From the NCBI GenBank assembly GCA_029263475.1, contig JAJCXK010000022.1:1-52085 (forward strand): a stretch of DNA of 52,085 nucleotides. The letters are read 5' to 3'. This document shows positions 7,697-16,547 of this stretch, one piece after another; positions within the stretch are counted from its first letter, which is position 1; each line of letters begins with the position of its first letter. A program made the translations under genes and the position numbers. Under the pieces are notes generated by a model, which saw only the letters and a list, made by a program, of their open reading frames with translations, was not told where the DNA came from and ran no database searches. The DNA comes from Candidatus Nitrosopumilus sp. GTDB taxonomy: Archaea; Thermoproteota; Nitrososphaeria; Nitrososphaerales; Nitrosopumilaceae.

Positions 7697-8886
7697 TTTA
7701 TTTTCTCACTCCAATCTAATTTGTATGAAAAAATCCAGTTTAATTTTTTAATAGAGGCTGAAATCGTAACGGGTAACAATAAATTTCGTAATGCTTGTTT
7801 AAAAGGATTAGACGCAGTCATAAATTTTCCAGATTGCTGGGACGTCTTCACTATTTTCTCAGTTCTCTTTTTTCGTAATTTCTCGAATTTTGTAAATGCA
7901 TCATTCACATCGGGAATGTCTCGTAGACACATGGCCAATATCACTGCATCTTCCATGGCCATGGCTGCTCCTTGTCCTACATATGGGGATGTGGCATGTG
8001 CAGCATCCCCTATCAGACAAACAGTATTCTTGTGCCATGTTGGAAGATGCGGGATATCGTATAGTGGAATTCTAACATGTTTGTTTTTACCCTCACGAAT
8101 AGAGTCAACCATGCGAGGATGGTCATCTTTGTGTAATTCGATTAATTTTGTGGTCCAATCTTCAGCAGACATTTCATTAAACTTGTGCAAATCATTTTCA
8201 GAACAAGGAACATTTGTCCACCATACAGTATGTTTATCAGAAAATGTCAGAGTGCCAGAATATGCTTTTTTACCAAAAGTCATGTGAAATGCATTAGGTA
8301 CAAGATCAAATTTTGTGTAGATTCCTAAATCCACTCCTGTCCAAATGTTTCCAGTATATGTGGGAGATGGAGAATTTGGAAGAATGATATTTCTTGTTTT
8401 AGAAAATGGACCATCACAACCAATCAAAAAATCTCCCTCTGCATTTGTGCCGTCTGTAAAATTTGCAATTATTTTATCGGGCTCTTCTTGAATGTCTACA
8501 AGTTTTTTGCCAAAATTAATTTGTATTCCATTTGAAATTGCTTTATCTTTTAAGACCTGAATGAGATGACTTCTGAATATAGTAATCCCATCATTAATGT
8601 TATGCTTTTTTAATTCTTGAAAAAAATTAGGAGTTTTGAGTATTTTTCCACTGTGCTTATAAAAACATGTGCCAGGTGTTGAATTAGTCTGAAAACTTTC
8701 AAACATATCAAGCGCCTTTAATGCTGATATTGCATTTGAGGTAAACGACAAAATTCCAAAGTCGGGGGTAGATTTTGACGATTCAAATATTTTGGAATTA
8801 ATTCCTACATGTTTTAGTGCAATACCTAGTGAGGGTCCTACAATGCCGCATCCAATAATTATCGCTTTTTTGTTTTTGAGACTCAT
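7693..8886 (-). CDS. FAD-dependent monooxygenase (PHBH/UbiH type), copy 2
   Basis: 397 residues, same architecture as the downstream copy: IIIGCGIVGP near residue 9, GCDGPFSKTRN, and GDAAHATSPYVGQGAAMAMED for FAD binding. The substrate half differs from copy 1, so the two may act on successive steps or different positions, or form a heteromer. First gene of the minus-strand operon. The ATG at 8886 has a good ribosome site (TTGGAG about 7 nt upstream), implying a real leader of roughly 100 nt from the TATA-like sequences at 9001-9028. It is divergent from the TetR gene. Substrate unknown. Confidence 0.9.
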   Translation of the reverse strand: MSLKNKKAIIIGCGIVGPSLGIALKHVGINSKIFESSKSTPDFGILSFTSNAISALKALDMFESFQTNSTPGTCFYKHSGKILKTPNFFQELKKHNINDGITIFRSHLIQVLKDKAISNGIQINFGKKLVDIQEEPDKIIANFTDGTNAEGDFLIGCDGPFSKTRNIILPNSPSPTYTGNIWTGVDLGIYTKFDLVPNAFHMTFGKKAYSGTLTFSDKHTVWWTNVPCSENDLHKFNEMSAEDWTTKLIELHKDDHPRMVDSIREGKNKHVRIPLYDIPHLPTWHKNTVCLIGDAAHATSPYVGQGAAMAMEDAVILAMCLRDIPDVNDAFTKFEKLRKKRTEKIVKTSQQSGKFMTASNPFKQALRNLLLPVTISASIKKLNWIFSYKLDWSEKIK

Positions 8887-9031
8887 TTTGTTTCTCCAAA
8901 AAATTTAGAATGAACCCAAATTTCAGAAGTCATTAGAATATGGGATTTTGAACTAGGCCCATTTTCCTTTACAGCAAGTTGGATTGACAAATGGTTATCA
9001 CTATATATATCCGAGGAAATTATATAAACAA

Positions 9032-9049
9032 ACCGGTCAACCGACCTGT
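9032..9049. promoter_or_regulatory. Probable TetR operator in monooxygenase promoter
   Basis: ACcGGTC-AACC-GACCtGT is an imperfect palindrome with GGTC/GACC core half-sites, of the ACCGACCGGTCGGT style known for many TetR/AcrR operators. It sits just upstream (for the minus strand) of TATATAA at 9020-9028, where a bound repressor would block the basal factors. Sequence symmetry is seen directly; assignment to the adjacent TetR protein is inference. Confidence 0.5.
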
Positions 9050-9131
9050 AAAATATATTTAGAATAAAAAGCACAAAAAACCTTGCTTTTGAGCCTGGCA
9101 TCAGACATATTATAGATACAAAATTTTGATA

Positions 9132-9148
9132 TATGATAAATTATCATA
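9132..9148. promoter_or_regulatory. Perfect 17-bp palindrome at the TetR gene start
   Basis: TATGATAA-A-TTATCATA is perfect and ends 8 bp before the ATG at 9156. It overlaps the likely TATA/start region of a short-leader transcript, so it is well placed for autoregulation by the encoded TetR protein or for binding another repressor. Its sequence differs from the GGTC/GACC site at 9032-9049. Confidence 0.5.
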
Positions 9149-9155
9149 GTTGCAG

Positions 9156-9797
9156 ATGCAAAAAGGTCCTATGAAAAATCCAGAAGAAATGAAAAAGAAA
9201 ATTCTAGTTTCAGCTGCTAAGAATTTTGCAAAGAAAGGATATGCTGTCACCTCTTTGAAAGACATCGCATTAACTGCAAAAGTCAGCAAAGGTGGATTGT
9301 ATCATCATTTTTCAAATAAAGAAGATCTATTTTTTGCAGTATGTACTGAAAATGTCAACACTGCAATGAAAAAAACACTAGATTTTTTTGAAAAAAGACA
9401 AGACGTACAATTGTGTAAAGAGGATACGATGCTAGAAGATTTAGAAGAGTATTACGATAATGTTGTAGTTGGTACAAAAGACTTTGAGAGACTTTGGATT
9501 GAGGGGATTATGGAATCAGTTCATAACATCAAACTCAAAAAAATGCTGTTGAAAATAGATAAAGATGCAGAAGTGTGGGGCATTCAGACATTAAAACAGA
9601 TCAGAGATACATCTAATCTTCTCAAAGGATATTCGGATTCCAAGTTATATGACATCATGCATGGTTTTGTTGCTTTGTATAAAGGAATTGTCGTAGAGCG
9701 ATTAATGGGGAAAAATCCTAAAGACTCGAAGAAAGCATGGATTCAAACAGTTTATGCAATCTACAATTCAAAAAATAATTTAAAACAAAAAAGTTAA
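9156..9797 (+). CDS. TetR/AcrR-family transcriptional regulator
   Basis: 213 residues from the ATG at 9156 (a TTG at 9150 or an ATG at 9171 are alternatives). The DNA-binding domain is textbook: ILVSAAKNFAKKGY, then TSLKDIALTAKVSKGGLYHHF with FSNKEDLF closing the HTH near residue 61. The C-terminal helical ligand domain is not diagnostic. It is divergent from the monooxygenase operon with operator-like palindromes between, so it most likely represses that operon and itself until a hydrophobic inducer, perhaps the pathway substrate, binds. Confidence 0.92.
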   Translation: MQKGPMKNPEEMKKKILVSAAKNFAKKGYAVTSLKDIALTAKVSKGGLYHHFSNKEDLFFAVCTENVNTAMKKTLDFFEKRQDVQLCKEDTMLEDLEEYYDNVVVGTKDFERLWIEGIMESVHNIKLKKMLLKIDKDAEVWGIQTLKQIRDTSNLLKGYSDSKLYDIMHGFVALYKGIVVERLMGKNPKDSKKAWIQTVYAIYNSKNNLKQKS

Positions 9798-10437
9798 CAG
9801 TACTTCATGTTTTATTTTATTTTTTCATCAAAATTGTGGCATCCGAATATTGTTTAGACTGGTACAATTATTTGAAAGAAATCAATCTGCAGGAAAAATT
9901 AATCTAGATCAAAAAACATTTTTTGCAGATTTAAGTTCTGTCTTGGATGACCAAGTCATAGTTGAATCGAGTGAATATATGGTGGAGGCGGTGCTATTGC
10001 TGTTCAAAACACGTTAGTGAAATGCTTAAAGAAACAATTCCACAAAAGTACGAATGAATGCAATCAAACCTTAAAGATGTTTGAAAATAATTTTCATACA
10101 TACAAACACACCATATAATGAGGATAGAAACATAATCCTAAATATTTCTCGTGATGGAAAATAAACAAACTTACATCACATCGTTAGTTATCCCGGTAAA
10201 ATCGTTCATAAAAGAGAGTCTTTGAATTTTTACTGATTATCGATAAACTCGTTAACACTTGTAATGTCAAACCACATTCTAATTCTCTCATAGAGATTTA
10301 TGTGAGTGGTGCAATGCTCTGACTGTAATTATTTTATTAAAAATATATCCAGTATTTGAATAAGTTTATTGAATTTTTAAAAGGATTTTTTCATAGATTT
10401 TATGAGTTTTATCCTCAGACAGATTCTTCTTGATGAA
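9798..10437. other. AT-rich stretch with possible decayed reading frames
   Basis: No confident gene. From about 9850 an open stretch reads RLVQLFERNQSAGKINLD and DDQVIVESSEY, ending at a TAG near 10017. A continuation in another frame (GGGGAIAVQNTLVK) runs to a TAA near 10120, as if a small gene had suffered a frameshift near 9977. Family not recognised; it may be chance. The rest shows no RNA gene or repeat. Confidence 0.25.
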
Positions 10438-10749
10438 CTAAAATGTGGATTTGTTAATTCCCAGCATTTCTCTTTCTTTAGAAATCATTTTCAAGATCTT
10501 CTCTCTCAATTCCAAATTATCATTTCTGTTTATTTTCATTTTAGGTATGACCAATTCTAACTCTTTCTTTTTCTCCATTATGAGGTTGGATAATTGCTGT
10601 AGATTATCTTGAAGTATAATTTGATATGAATAATTCTTTTGATTTTTATAATTATATTTAGCATTAAACTTTAAATTTATTTTTTCAATTAACTTTTTAG
10701 CAACATTTTCCTCTAACCTTGCATGATAATTTTCTGTAATTGATGAAAT
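10438..10749 (-). pseudogene. Gene remnant, tentatively the C-terminal part of Cas1
   Basis: An open frame of 103 codons with no usable start at its beginning (a TAG precedes it) ends with TAG at 10438. It is helical and rich in Lys and Asn: ARLEENVAKKLIEKINLKF, an Ile/Leu-rich helix, then NLELREKILKM and KEREMLGINKSTF. The closing L-R-x-K-I-L ... LGINKST pattern recalls the C-terminal end of archaeal Cas1 proteins, including casposon Cas1, where an HTH-like tail follows. This is from memory of the family, not a search. No cas genes or CRISPR array are nearby. If correct, it marks the grave of a CRISPR or casposon insertion. A transposase tail is an alternative. Confidence 0.3.
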
Positions 10750-11059
10750 CTAATTTTTTCTTCTTCTAATTATACAATGACTGACAACTCAATTACCTTG
10801 AAACACATTCTTTTTAGAATCTAATATCATGTAAAATCAAAAAATCTGTTAAAATAAAATTTCATTCCTAAAATCATATCGAAACACATTCTTTTGTGGA
10901 TGGCGTTCCGCAAGAGACACATTACTGATTTGCCATGGTAAAAAACCCCTGTCACTAGTATCATACCTTGATTCCAAACTTTGATGATGTTCTTACAAAG
11001 CATTGTATTTCATGAATGAAATTGATCATGATTTGAGAAAAATTATGATGAATTTGGAA
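10750..11059. other. Intergenic region with a 15-bp direct repeat
   Basis: GAAACACATTCTTTT occurs at 10800-10814 and again at 10881-10895, 81 bp apart. Only two copies exist and flanking bases are not conserved, so it is not a CRISPR array. Lying beside the Cas1-like remnant it could be a trace of an insertion boundary. Nothing else recognised. Confidence 0.35.
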
Positions 11060-11410
11060 CTATTTTGATGGATTTGCTTTTCCAATTTCTTCGGATTCAT
11101 TATTCTTTTTGAAGACTCTGTACTCGCCAATAATACCACTGCATTTTTCACATGTATATTGCCCCCGTTCTACTAGGACCAAATTGTCTGCAACCTCCTC
11201 ATTTGGATTTTCCTCCAAGTGAATTTTTGGCGGATTGTTAAATTCAGTTTCACATTCTTTGCAGTAATGTTTGGACATTTTCTCTGTCTCGATTTTTCCT
11301 ATTGGGGCCAAAAATAACTTACCAACTCCAAGATCTGCCTTTTTTGCTTGTTCTTCAGTCAAATCGGCAATTATGTAGCCACCTGAACCTTGTACTTTGA
11401 GCTCTGTCAA
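11060..11410 (-). CDS. Hypothetical protein with two-pair Cys zinc site
   Basis: 116 residues, starting with TTG (no nearer ATG before residue 45). The N-terminal half (GSGGYIIADLTEEQAKKADLG) is a small alpha/beta segment. CKECETEF near residue 50 and CEKCSGIIGEY near residue 87 supply two CxxC knuckles that could bind one zinc, and the C-terminal tail is charged. Small cytosolic zinc-ribbon proteins of this kind are common in Nitrososphaerota with no known function. It stands alone on the minus strand. Confidence 0.65.
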   Translation of the reverse strand: MTELKVQGSGGYIIADLTEEQAKKADLGVGKLFLAPIGKIETEKMSKHYCKECETEFNNPPKIHLEENPNEEVADNLVLVERGQYTCEKCSGIIGEYRVFKKNNESEEIGKANPSK

Positions 11411-12010
11411 TTCACATTGATATTCTCATTGGCATTAAAATACCTATAACGTGCTTTGATTATTGATAATTCCTTTATTCGTATGGAACGATGTATCGGA
11501 ATTTTCAATGCAGGAGTCAAATCTAAGGCCAGGTTCACGTTCCGCTTTATTTTATTGTCTACCTGATTCGTAATGTTTTCAATCTTTGATTCATCGACTC
11601 TCTTACCAAACTGACAAGTTCCTAAATTTTTCTCTCGATTACTCTCTTAGATAAAATGGTTGAATTCCTGTAAAAAACAGTTCATGGTTTTGGTAACGTT
11701 ATGTTTTTGCATCTAATACGTGATTGTCTATGTATTGGAAAGAAGATAACAACCACCAATCTGTGCATATGTCATCTAACTGCTTGTCGACAATGACTAA
11801 AATGGAACATCTTTCAAGAATCATGCCTGATATTGATCAAGATGTCCGTGTTTGAGCAATAAAATTTTTTTACCGTGATATACATCATGGTCATTTGGAA
11901 ACCAATCTGAACTGCGGGTTGGTGAGGCACCGGACAGGTATACAAGAGAAAGATACGTTATGATCTTGGGACTGCTTCAACATGGAAATGTTCGAGTTTG
12001 GCAATACGTA
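11411..12010. other. Gap; one long start-less open stretch, otherwise nothing
   Basis: On the minus strand a frame of roughly 80 codons without a good start (KNLGTCQFGKRVDESKIEN, ending VN just before the 11410 gene) runs from about 11655 to 11415. Its composition is protein-like, so it may be a decayed gene, but no family is recognised. The remainder to 12010 shows no gene, RNA or repeat. Confidence 0.25.
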
Positions 12011-12385
12011 TCAGTTCGGATTTTCTGCATAGCCATGTTGGTCAATATGATCATAGCAATAAATCCCGCAGTGAATGTTGCAAAAGAATTCTGCATGGCT
12101 TGAGCATAGATCACAATTGATGGGAAAGTCCATCCTTTCTAAATTGAGAGGGATGTGATTTTTTGAATCCGGTTTTACACAGATCTTTTTGGCAGGGTTT
12201 ACGTGCATCTGCGTTTCTTCTATCCGAATTTCTAGGTTATTGTTATCAGTGGCCATCTTGGATAGCTGATAATACATGTCTTCAGCTGTTTGTCTTACGG
12301 GAAACACCCCGTACATGTGCATTTTTCCGTTGTCTTTTGATAATTTATGAAACATTCCATAGACGACGTAAACTGTTGTATTCAC
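12011..12385 (-). CDS. Small protein with B-box-like zinc finger at its C-terminus
   Basis: 124 residues from a GTG start at 12385. The first about 75 residues are a compact alpha/beta domain (TTVYVVYGMFHKL, YGVFPVRQTAEDMYYQLS) that looks like a phage- or host-type small regulator. The C-terminal 35 residues hold a dense Cys/His cluster: CDLCSSHAEFFCNIHCGIYC, then DHIDQHG. The spacing is close to B-box zinc fingers, which in archaea are sporadic and usually unexplained. Probably a protein- or nucleic-acid-binding adaptor. Alone in its region. Confidence 0.6.
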   Translation of the reverse strand: MNTTVYVVYGMFHKLSKDNGKMHMYGVFPVRQTAEDMYYQLSKMATDNNNLEIRIEETQMHVNPAKKICVKPDSKNHIPLNLERMDFPINCDLCSSHAEFFCNIHCGIYCYDHIDQHGYAENPN

Positions 12386-12657
12386 ATTTGTTTTTATTCA
12401 TCAAATGTTAAAAGCGATTCTGTCATGTGTAATGCTTCTAATATTTTTATCAACACATTTTGTTTCATAATGAGTTCACAATCACACTGACAAAAGAAAA
12501 ATCTCAAACGTCAATCTAAAGTTAGAAAGGAATCTATCGTGCCCAGATTCTCCCACATTGACATCGCATAAACACATTGTGGGTTGAGTTTATTTTATTT
12601 TACATATTCTGCTGGCGACACTCACTCAAATGATTAAAATTCAAATGTATAATCAAC

Positions 12658-12748
12658 TTCTCATGGGCAGCAGCTCAAACCGATGTGTACAATATAGGGC
12701 CCGAAGAACTGGATCAATATACGCCCAAGACCCGAACCCTAATGAGAA
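12658..12748 (+). ncRNA. Structured RNA candidate (GC-rich island closed by a long stem)
   Basis: A 91-nt GC-rich patch stands out in AT-rich intergenic DNA. Its ends pair: TTCTCATGGG (12658-12667) with CCC-TA-ATGAGAA (12737-12748), ten pairs with a two-base bulge. Inside, GGGC (12697-12700) can pair with GCCC (12723-12726). A TTAAAAT box about 24 nt before 12658 would place transcription at the stem's 5' end. No tRNA, SRP, RNase P or known riboswitch was recognised. The strand is inferred from that box. Confidence 0.35.
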
Positions 12749-12826
12749 TCTCAACCTCCTAATTTGGAATAATCGTTAAATACATAATTTTCATTGAGAT
12801 TACGAACTTCGAATTTGATTGACAAA

Positions 12827-13882
12827 ATGAAGAATATTCTGATTATATTTGCAATTACCATAATTTTCACCAGTGTTCCCTATTCATTTTCACAGATTGC
12901 CGAACCTGAAACCTGCTCGGATATTCTTACGGATGCAGAAATATTGGCAATCACGAACCTTGTAGATCATACGTTTACGCAAAGGGAACCGTCAAATCCT
13001 GAAAGTCTTTTCTCTGGACTTTCAATGCAATGCATGTATTCGTTGGAACCTCACGTTTATGATCCTGATAAAGATGATCAGATATTCTCAATTGAGACAA
13101 ATGTCATGATCTTTGACTCTGTACAAAGTGCACAAAGTCATCTTGAAATGCTAAAAAATACCATGACTAACATCGAGGATAAGGTAGTTACCGTGGAGAG
13201 TGATGATTGGACCTTGCGCACTTTGAATCTGTTTGATGCTGAATTGGGAGTACCGCGACCAAGCATCGTAGATCATTATGTTCAAATCACTGCAGTTCAG
13301 GATAATCTTCTTGTCTCTTTGGGAACTGTGGTAAAGGGAGACAGGTCACTGGCTGACGAGAATGCTCTGAGGAAAATCTTGATGAAAATAGATCATAATT
13401 TGTCAAATGCGGAAAATTCCTCGGAAATCATCGAACCTGCAATGGTCACAAATGAGCCTGTAATGACTGAGAAAAACAATGAACCGGCAGACAATGGCGG
13501 CGGCGGTTGTCTAATAGCAACTGCTGCATATGGTACAGAACTTGCACCTCAGGTACAGTTCCTTAGGGAAATTAGAGATAACACTGTCATGAGTACGTCA
13601 TCAGGTATTGCCTTTATGACTGGATTTAACCAATTATACTATTCATTCTCTCCGACAATCGCTGACTTGGAAAGAGAAAATCCAATGTTCCAGCAAGTAG
13701 TAAGGGCATTTATCACCCCGATGATCTCTACTTTGTCAATAATGACATTGGCTGATGATAGCTCTGAAATGGAAGTTTTGGGACTTGGAATTTCTGTAAT
13801 TGCATTGAATTTGGGAATGTATGTTGCAGCCCCTGCATTCGTCGGATTCAAGGTCAACAAGCATATCCAATCTAGAAAATAA
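12827..13882 (+). CDS. Secreted/membrane protein with CFI-box C-terminal domain
   Basis: 351 residues from the ATG at 12827 (the frame opens at a TTG at 12794), which begins a clear signal sequence MKNILIIFAITIIFTSV. A soluble domain follows (CSDILTDAEILAITN...), with two Cys that may bridge. After an acidic linker and a glycine run comes GGCLIATAAYGTELAPQ, the signature of the CFI-box-CTERM domain, followed by LREIRDN, FNQLYYSFSPTIADLERENP and a final hydrophobic pair of helices. Proteins with this tail are abundant in Nitrososphaerota and are thought to be exported and membrane-held. Role unknown. Confidence 0.8.
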   Translation: MKNILIIFAITIIFTSVPYSFSQIAEPETCSDILTDAEILAITNLVDHTFTQREPSNPESLFSGLSMQCMYSLEPHVYDPDKDDQIFSIETNVMIFDSVQSAQSHLEMLKNTMTNIEDKVVTVESDDWTLRTLNLFDAELGVPRPSIVDHYVQITAVQDNLLVSLGTVVKGDRSLADENALRKILMKIDHNLSNAENSSEIIEPAMVTNEPVMTEKNNEPADNGGGGCLIATAAYGTELAPQVQFLREIRDNTVMSTSSGIAFMTGFNQLYYSFSPTIADLERENPMFQQVVRAFITPMISTLSIMTLADDSSEMEVLGLGISVIALNLGMYVAAPAFVGFKVNKHIQSRK

Positions 13883-14113
13883 CTTGGTCGAATTCTTGAT
13901 TCGAGTTTGAAAAAGTAGGACAAACAAAAACATATCTCGTATAGTGACAAAGGATTGTACAAGATCATGATGATGTGTTGGGATCACAGACTGTTTGCCG
14001 TCTTTTGATCATGTTATGATTCTGCATTGTGAGTATAACTTGAAGATGTGTATTGCTACATGTAATTTGGTAAAATATCTAAATATCATTTTCAGGTCAG
14101 TTCTATAATCGAC

Positions 14114-14827
14114 ATGTCTGAAATCCAGAACCAAAGAAGTGGTGCGTGGTATCTCTTGCCGATATTTTTGACGGTGATTGGAGGAATGATTGCATACTTT
14201 GTAATAAGAAACGATGATCCTAAAAAGGCCAAGAACTGTATGTATCTTGGAATTGCCCTTACTGCAGCTGGTGTTGGACTGACTGTGATATCCGGTGTAA
14301 TAGCTTACAACGACATCCAACACTCCTCCTTTGTAGAAAATGATTATGATGACAGCTTGGTTGTTGGATATGACACTACATCAGAAACTACAGCACCAGA
14401 TAATTCTCAAATCAATGAACTTGCAAAAAATATTGAATATGACTATAATGTATTCGGACTCAAGCCCAACTACATAAAGTTGCAGGATAAGAATGGTAAT
14501 GAAATCACTAAGATCAAGAAGGATTCAAAATATGCGATTGTAAGCGAGATACAAAACATGGATGGCATCGAAAAGAAAGTCAATTACAGTATTGACATGA
14601 AAAATAATGCTGGATTTGCCAAAAGCAAGGGTTCAGAAACGATCATTTCCCCACACGGTACGTTGCTAATTGATTATCCTGATCTGATTTTGATTGCTCC
14701 CGGAGTATATCATATTGAAGTTTGGCTTGAAGATGCATCCATGGTTGAAAAGGTGTATGATGACCTGAAGGATAATTCTGATGGCGATTGGCCTCAGTAT
14801 TTCTCGCGTACAGTGTATGTGGAATAA
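14114..14827 (+). CDS. Membrane-anchored protein with extracytoplasmic beta domain
   Basis: 237 residues. Two hydrophobic helices near 11-31 and 43-65 (LLPIFLTVIGGMIAYFV and LGIALTAAGVGLTVISGVI) surround a short basic loop with NDDPKKAKNC, so both N- and C-termini lie on the same side. An acidic linker leads to a beta-rich domain (YIKLQDKNGNEITKIKKDSKYAIVSEIQN ... GVYHIEVWLED) that resembles the Ig-like domains used in thaumarchaeal surface proteins. It follows the CFI-box gene by 230 nt with its own promoter region. Function unknown. Confidence 0.65.
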   Translation: MSEIQNQRSGAWYLLPIFLTVIGGMIAYFVIRNDDPKKAKNCMYLGIALTAAGVGLTVISGVIAYNDIQHSSFVENDYDDSLVVGYDTTSETTAPDNSQINELAKNIEYDYNVFGLKPNYIKLQDKNGNEITKIKKDSKYAIVSEIQNMDGIEKKVNYSIDMKNNAGFAKSKGSETIISPHGTLLIDYPDLILIAPGVYHIEVWLEDASMVEKVYDDLKDNSDGDWPQYFSRTVYVE

Positions 14828-15091
14828 CTGAAGATCAAGATAATATTTTACTCTGTTCAAGACAGTTTCAACCTGAGAGACTTCAAATCATCATGAATAA
14901 TCACATTGATTCTTGACAGACTGTAAAGAAGGATCCATTTACAATTATTCCTAGCTTGAAATTCTACAGAAGACAATGTGCATACATTGTTCGTTGAAGG
15001 GTAAAAAACTGTGTTAAAGTACAAATTGTCTGGTGCTAGTTGTCATCAAAATATCATTTACAGGTAAATTATGTGGAAAATTGTGCCTATG

Positions 15092-15880
15092 TCATTTTTC
15101 TGTCAAATTGACTGATATTTTTGTCATCGGTCTAGACAATTCATCTGGAATTATTATTAGTAATCCTGCATCTTTGTCCACATGACACGTGCCTGAAAAC
15201 TTCTGATGGTTAGTTGCATTGCATCCTGTTTGGTCATAATACTCAAAGTTTTCAGGTGATGTGAAATAATTATCCTGCTGAATATGTGAAGGTACAAAAA
15301 ACACATCAAATCCTACGGTGTCATCATTTATTGAAATGGTGTACTCATAACTTGTGAATTCCTTTGATGTACAAATGGGTATGAATTGTGCAAATCCGTC
15401 ATGCAATTTTTGTTCTTGCAATTCATCCGAATACGCAATATTTGGAACCTGTCTATTTTCTCCGAACAGTCCCAGTTGATTCCCGATAAAGTCTAAACCT
15501 GTTTTTGCATAATGAAACCATTGTGATTGGCAGTCTCTGTAATCATATTGAACTGCAACCACTGGTTTATCATTTACATATTGGAGTGAATTCTGTTTCT
15601 GTTTGGCACCGTATTTTGAAATATCTGGCTTTTCTCCCGTTCCTACAATAATCTGTCTTTCCCACGTTGTAGATACGTCTACTATTAGATTTCTTGGATA
15701 GCTTTTCCATTCTGGTTGAAAATGAACATAGTTGGAATATTCATTGAGTTGTGTAGTGACAATGTTGGGTGTTGCAACTTTGGAATTCTTTGACGCATCA
15801 ACATAATCAAATGAACTTAAAACCACAAAAAATGACAATAAAGCAAACATCGCTGTAATCTTTACATGGGATTGATTCAT
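15092..15880 (-). CDS. Secreted hypothetical protein
   Basis: 262 residues with an N-terminal signal (VKITAMFALLSFFVVLSSF) and no other membrane segment. The mature part has four Cys in the C-terminal half (including GCNATNHQKFSGTCHVD), fitting disulfide bonding outside the cell, and alternating strands. NATN is a possible N-glycosylation site. Family not recognised; similar lone exported proteins are common in this group. It converges with the gene ending at 14827 across a 264-nt gap. Confidence 0.6.
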   Translation of the reverse strand: MNQSHVKITAMFALLSFFVVLSSFDYVDASKNSKVATPNIVTTQLNEYSNYVHFQPEWKSYPRNLIVDVSTTWERQIIVGTGEKPDISKYGAKQKQNSLQYVNDKPVVAVQYDYRDCQSQWFHYAKTGLDFIGNQLGLFGENRQVPNIAYSDELQEQKLHDGFAQFIPICTSKEFTSYEYTISINDDTVGFDVFFVPSHIQQDNYFTSPENFEYYDQTGCNATNHQKFSGTCHVDKDAGLLIIIPDELSRPMTKISVNLTEK

Positions 15881-16490
15881 CTATGCTCTCCAAAACACCA
15901 AAAAAATAATGTGCAACTATTGTGAATATGTGATGCTTTACTCAACGTTTCGTCTTCAATATTTTCGCTGATCTTAATTTTATTTGAAATCAAGTACTTC
16001 ATTCTCTTATCTCTGATGTACTTGGAGTCGATGATGATGTTCTATTTGTTTTATCATGATGACAGGTAGCAAGGGAAACATTGTCATTCTTCACGTGTGT
16101 AGCGGATTTTTTTGGAATTGATGAATGGATGCTAAAACTTTTCATAAAATAACACACACATTATTTCATATATTCTCCTCGGAAATGCATCCGTACAAGA
16201 ATGTCCAGATTGGAAGTCAAATCTGACATAAAACAGATAAAATCCTCATAAAATGTCCAATTTGGAAAATCATGAAATGCGAAATAATTATCCTGAAGAT
16301 AATGGATAAAGTGAGTAAGATGATTTTTAGAAGTTTGGAGCATGTGTATTGATCTTATTTTCAAATGAGACATGCATCGATAAAATATGGGGCATGTGAT
16401 GGATAATTGAAAAGTCAAGCATGTGACATACGTGTTATCAAGATTAGATGTTATTATTTTTGAAACTATCTTTTAACTGATTAAAACCAA
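15881..16490. other. Gap without a confident gene
   Basis: An 85-codon minus-strand frame (16161-16418) begins at TTG and gives a Cys/His/Phe-rich peptide with no domain; I do not accept it as coding. No RNA gene or repeat is seen. Promoter sequences of the flanking genes presumably lie at its two ends. Confidence 0.4.
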
Positions 16491-16547
16491 TGTGAAAAAT
16501 GGAATTCGCAAGAACTCTTTTTTTACTACCTACACCGTCAAGATTCT

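Noticed and set aside
8883..9101. 72-codon minus-strand frame overlapping the first monooxygenase start by ATGA
   Set aside because: It runs through the TATA-like boxes and the putative operator and its peptide has no domain; the monooxygenase has its own ribosome site.
10800..10895. Two GAAACACATTCTTTT copies as a CRISPR array
   Set aside because: Only two 15-nt copies with unconserved flanks; no third repeat and no regular spacer series.
16161..16418. 85-codon minus-strand frame
   Set aside because: TTG start, odd Cys/His/Phe-rich composition, no domain and no promoter support.
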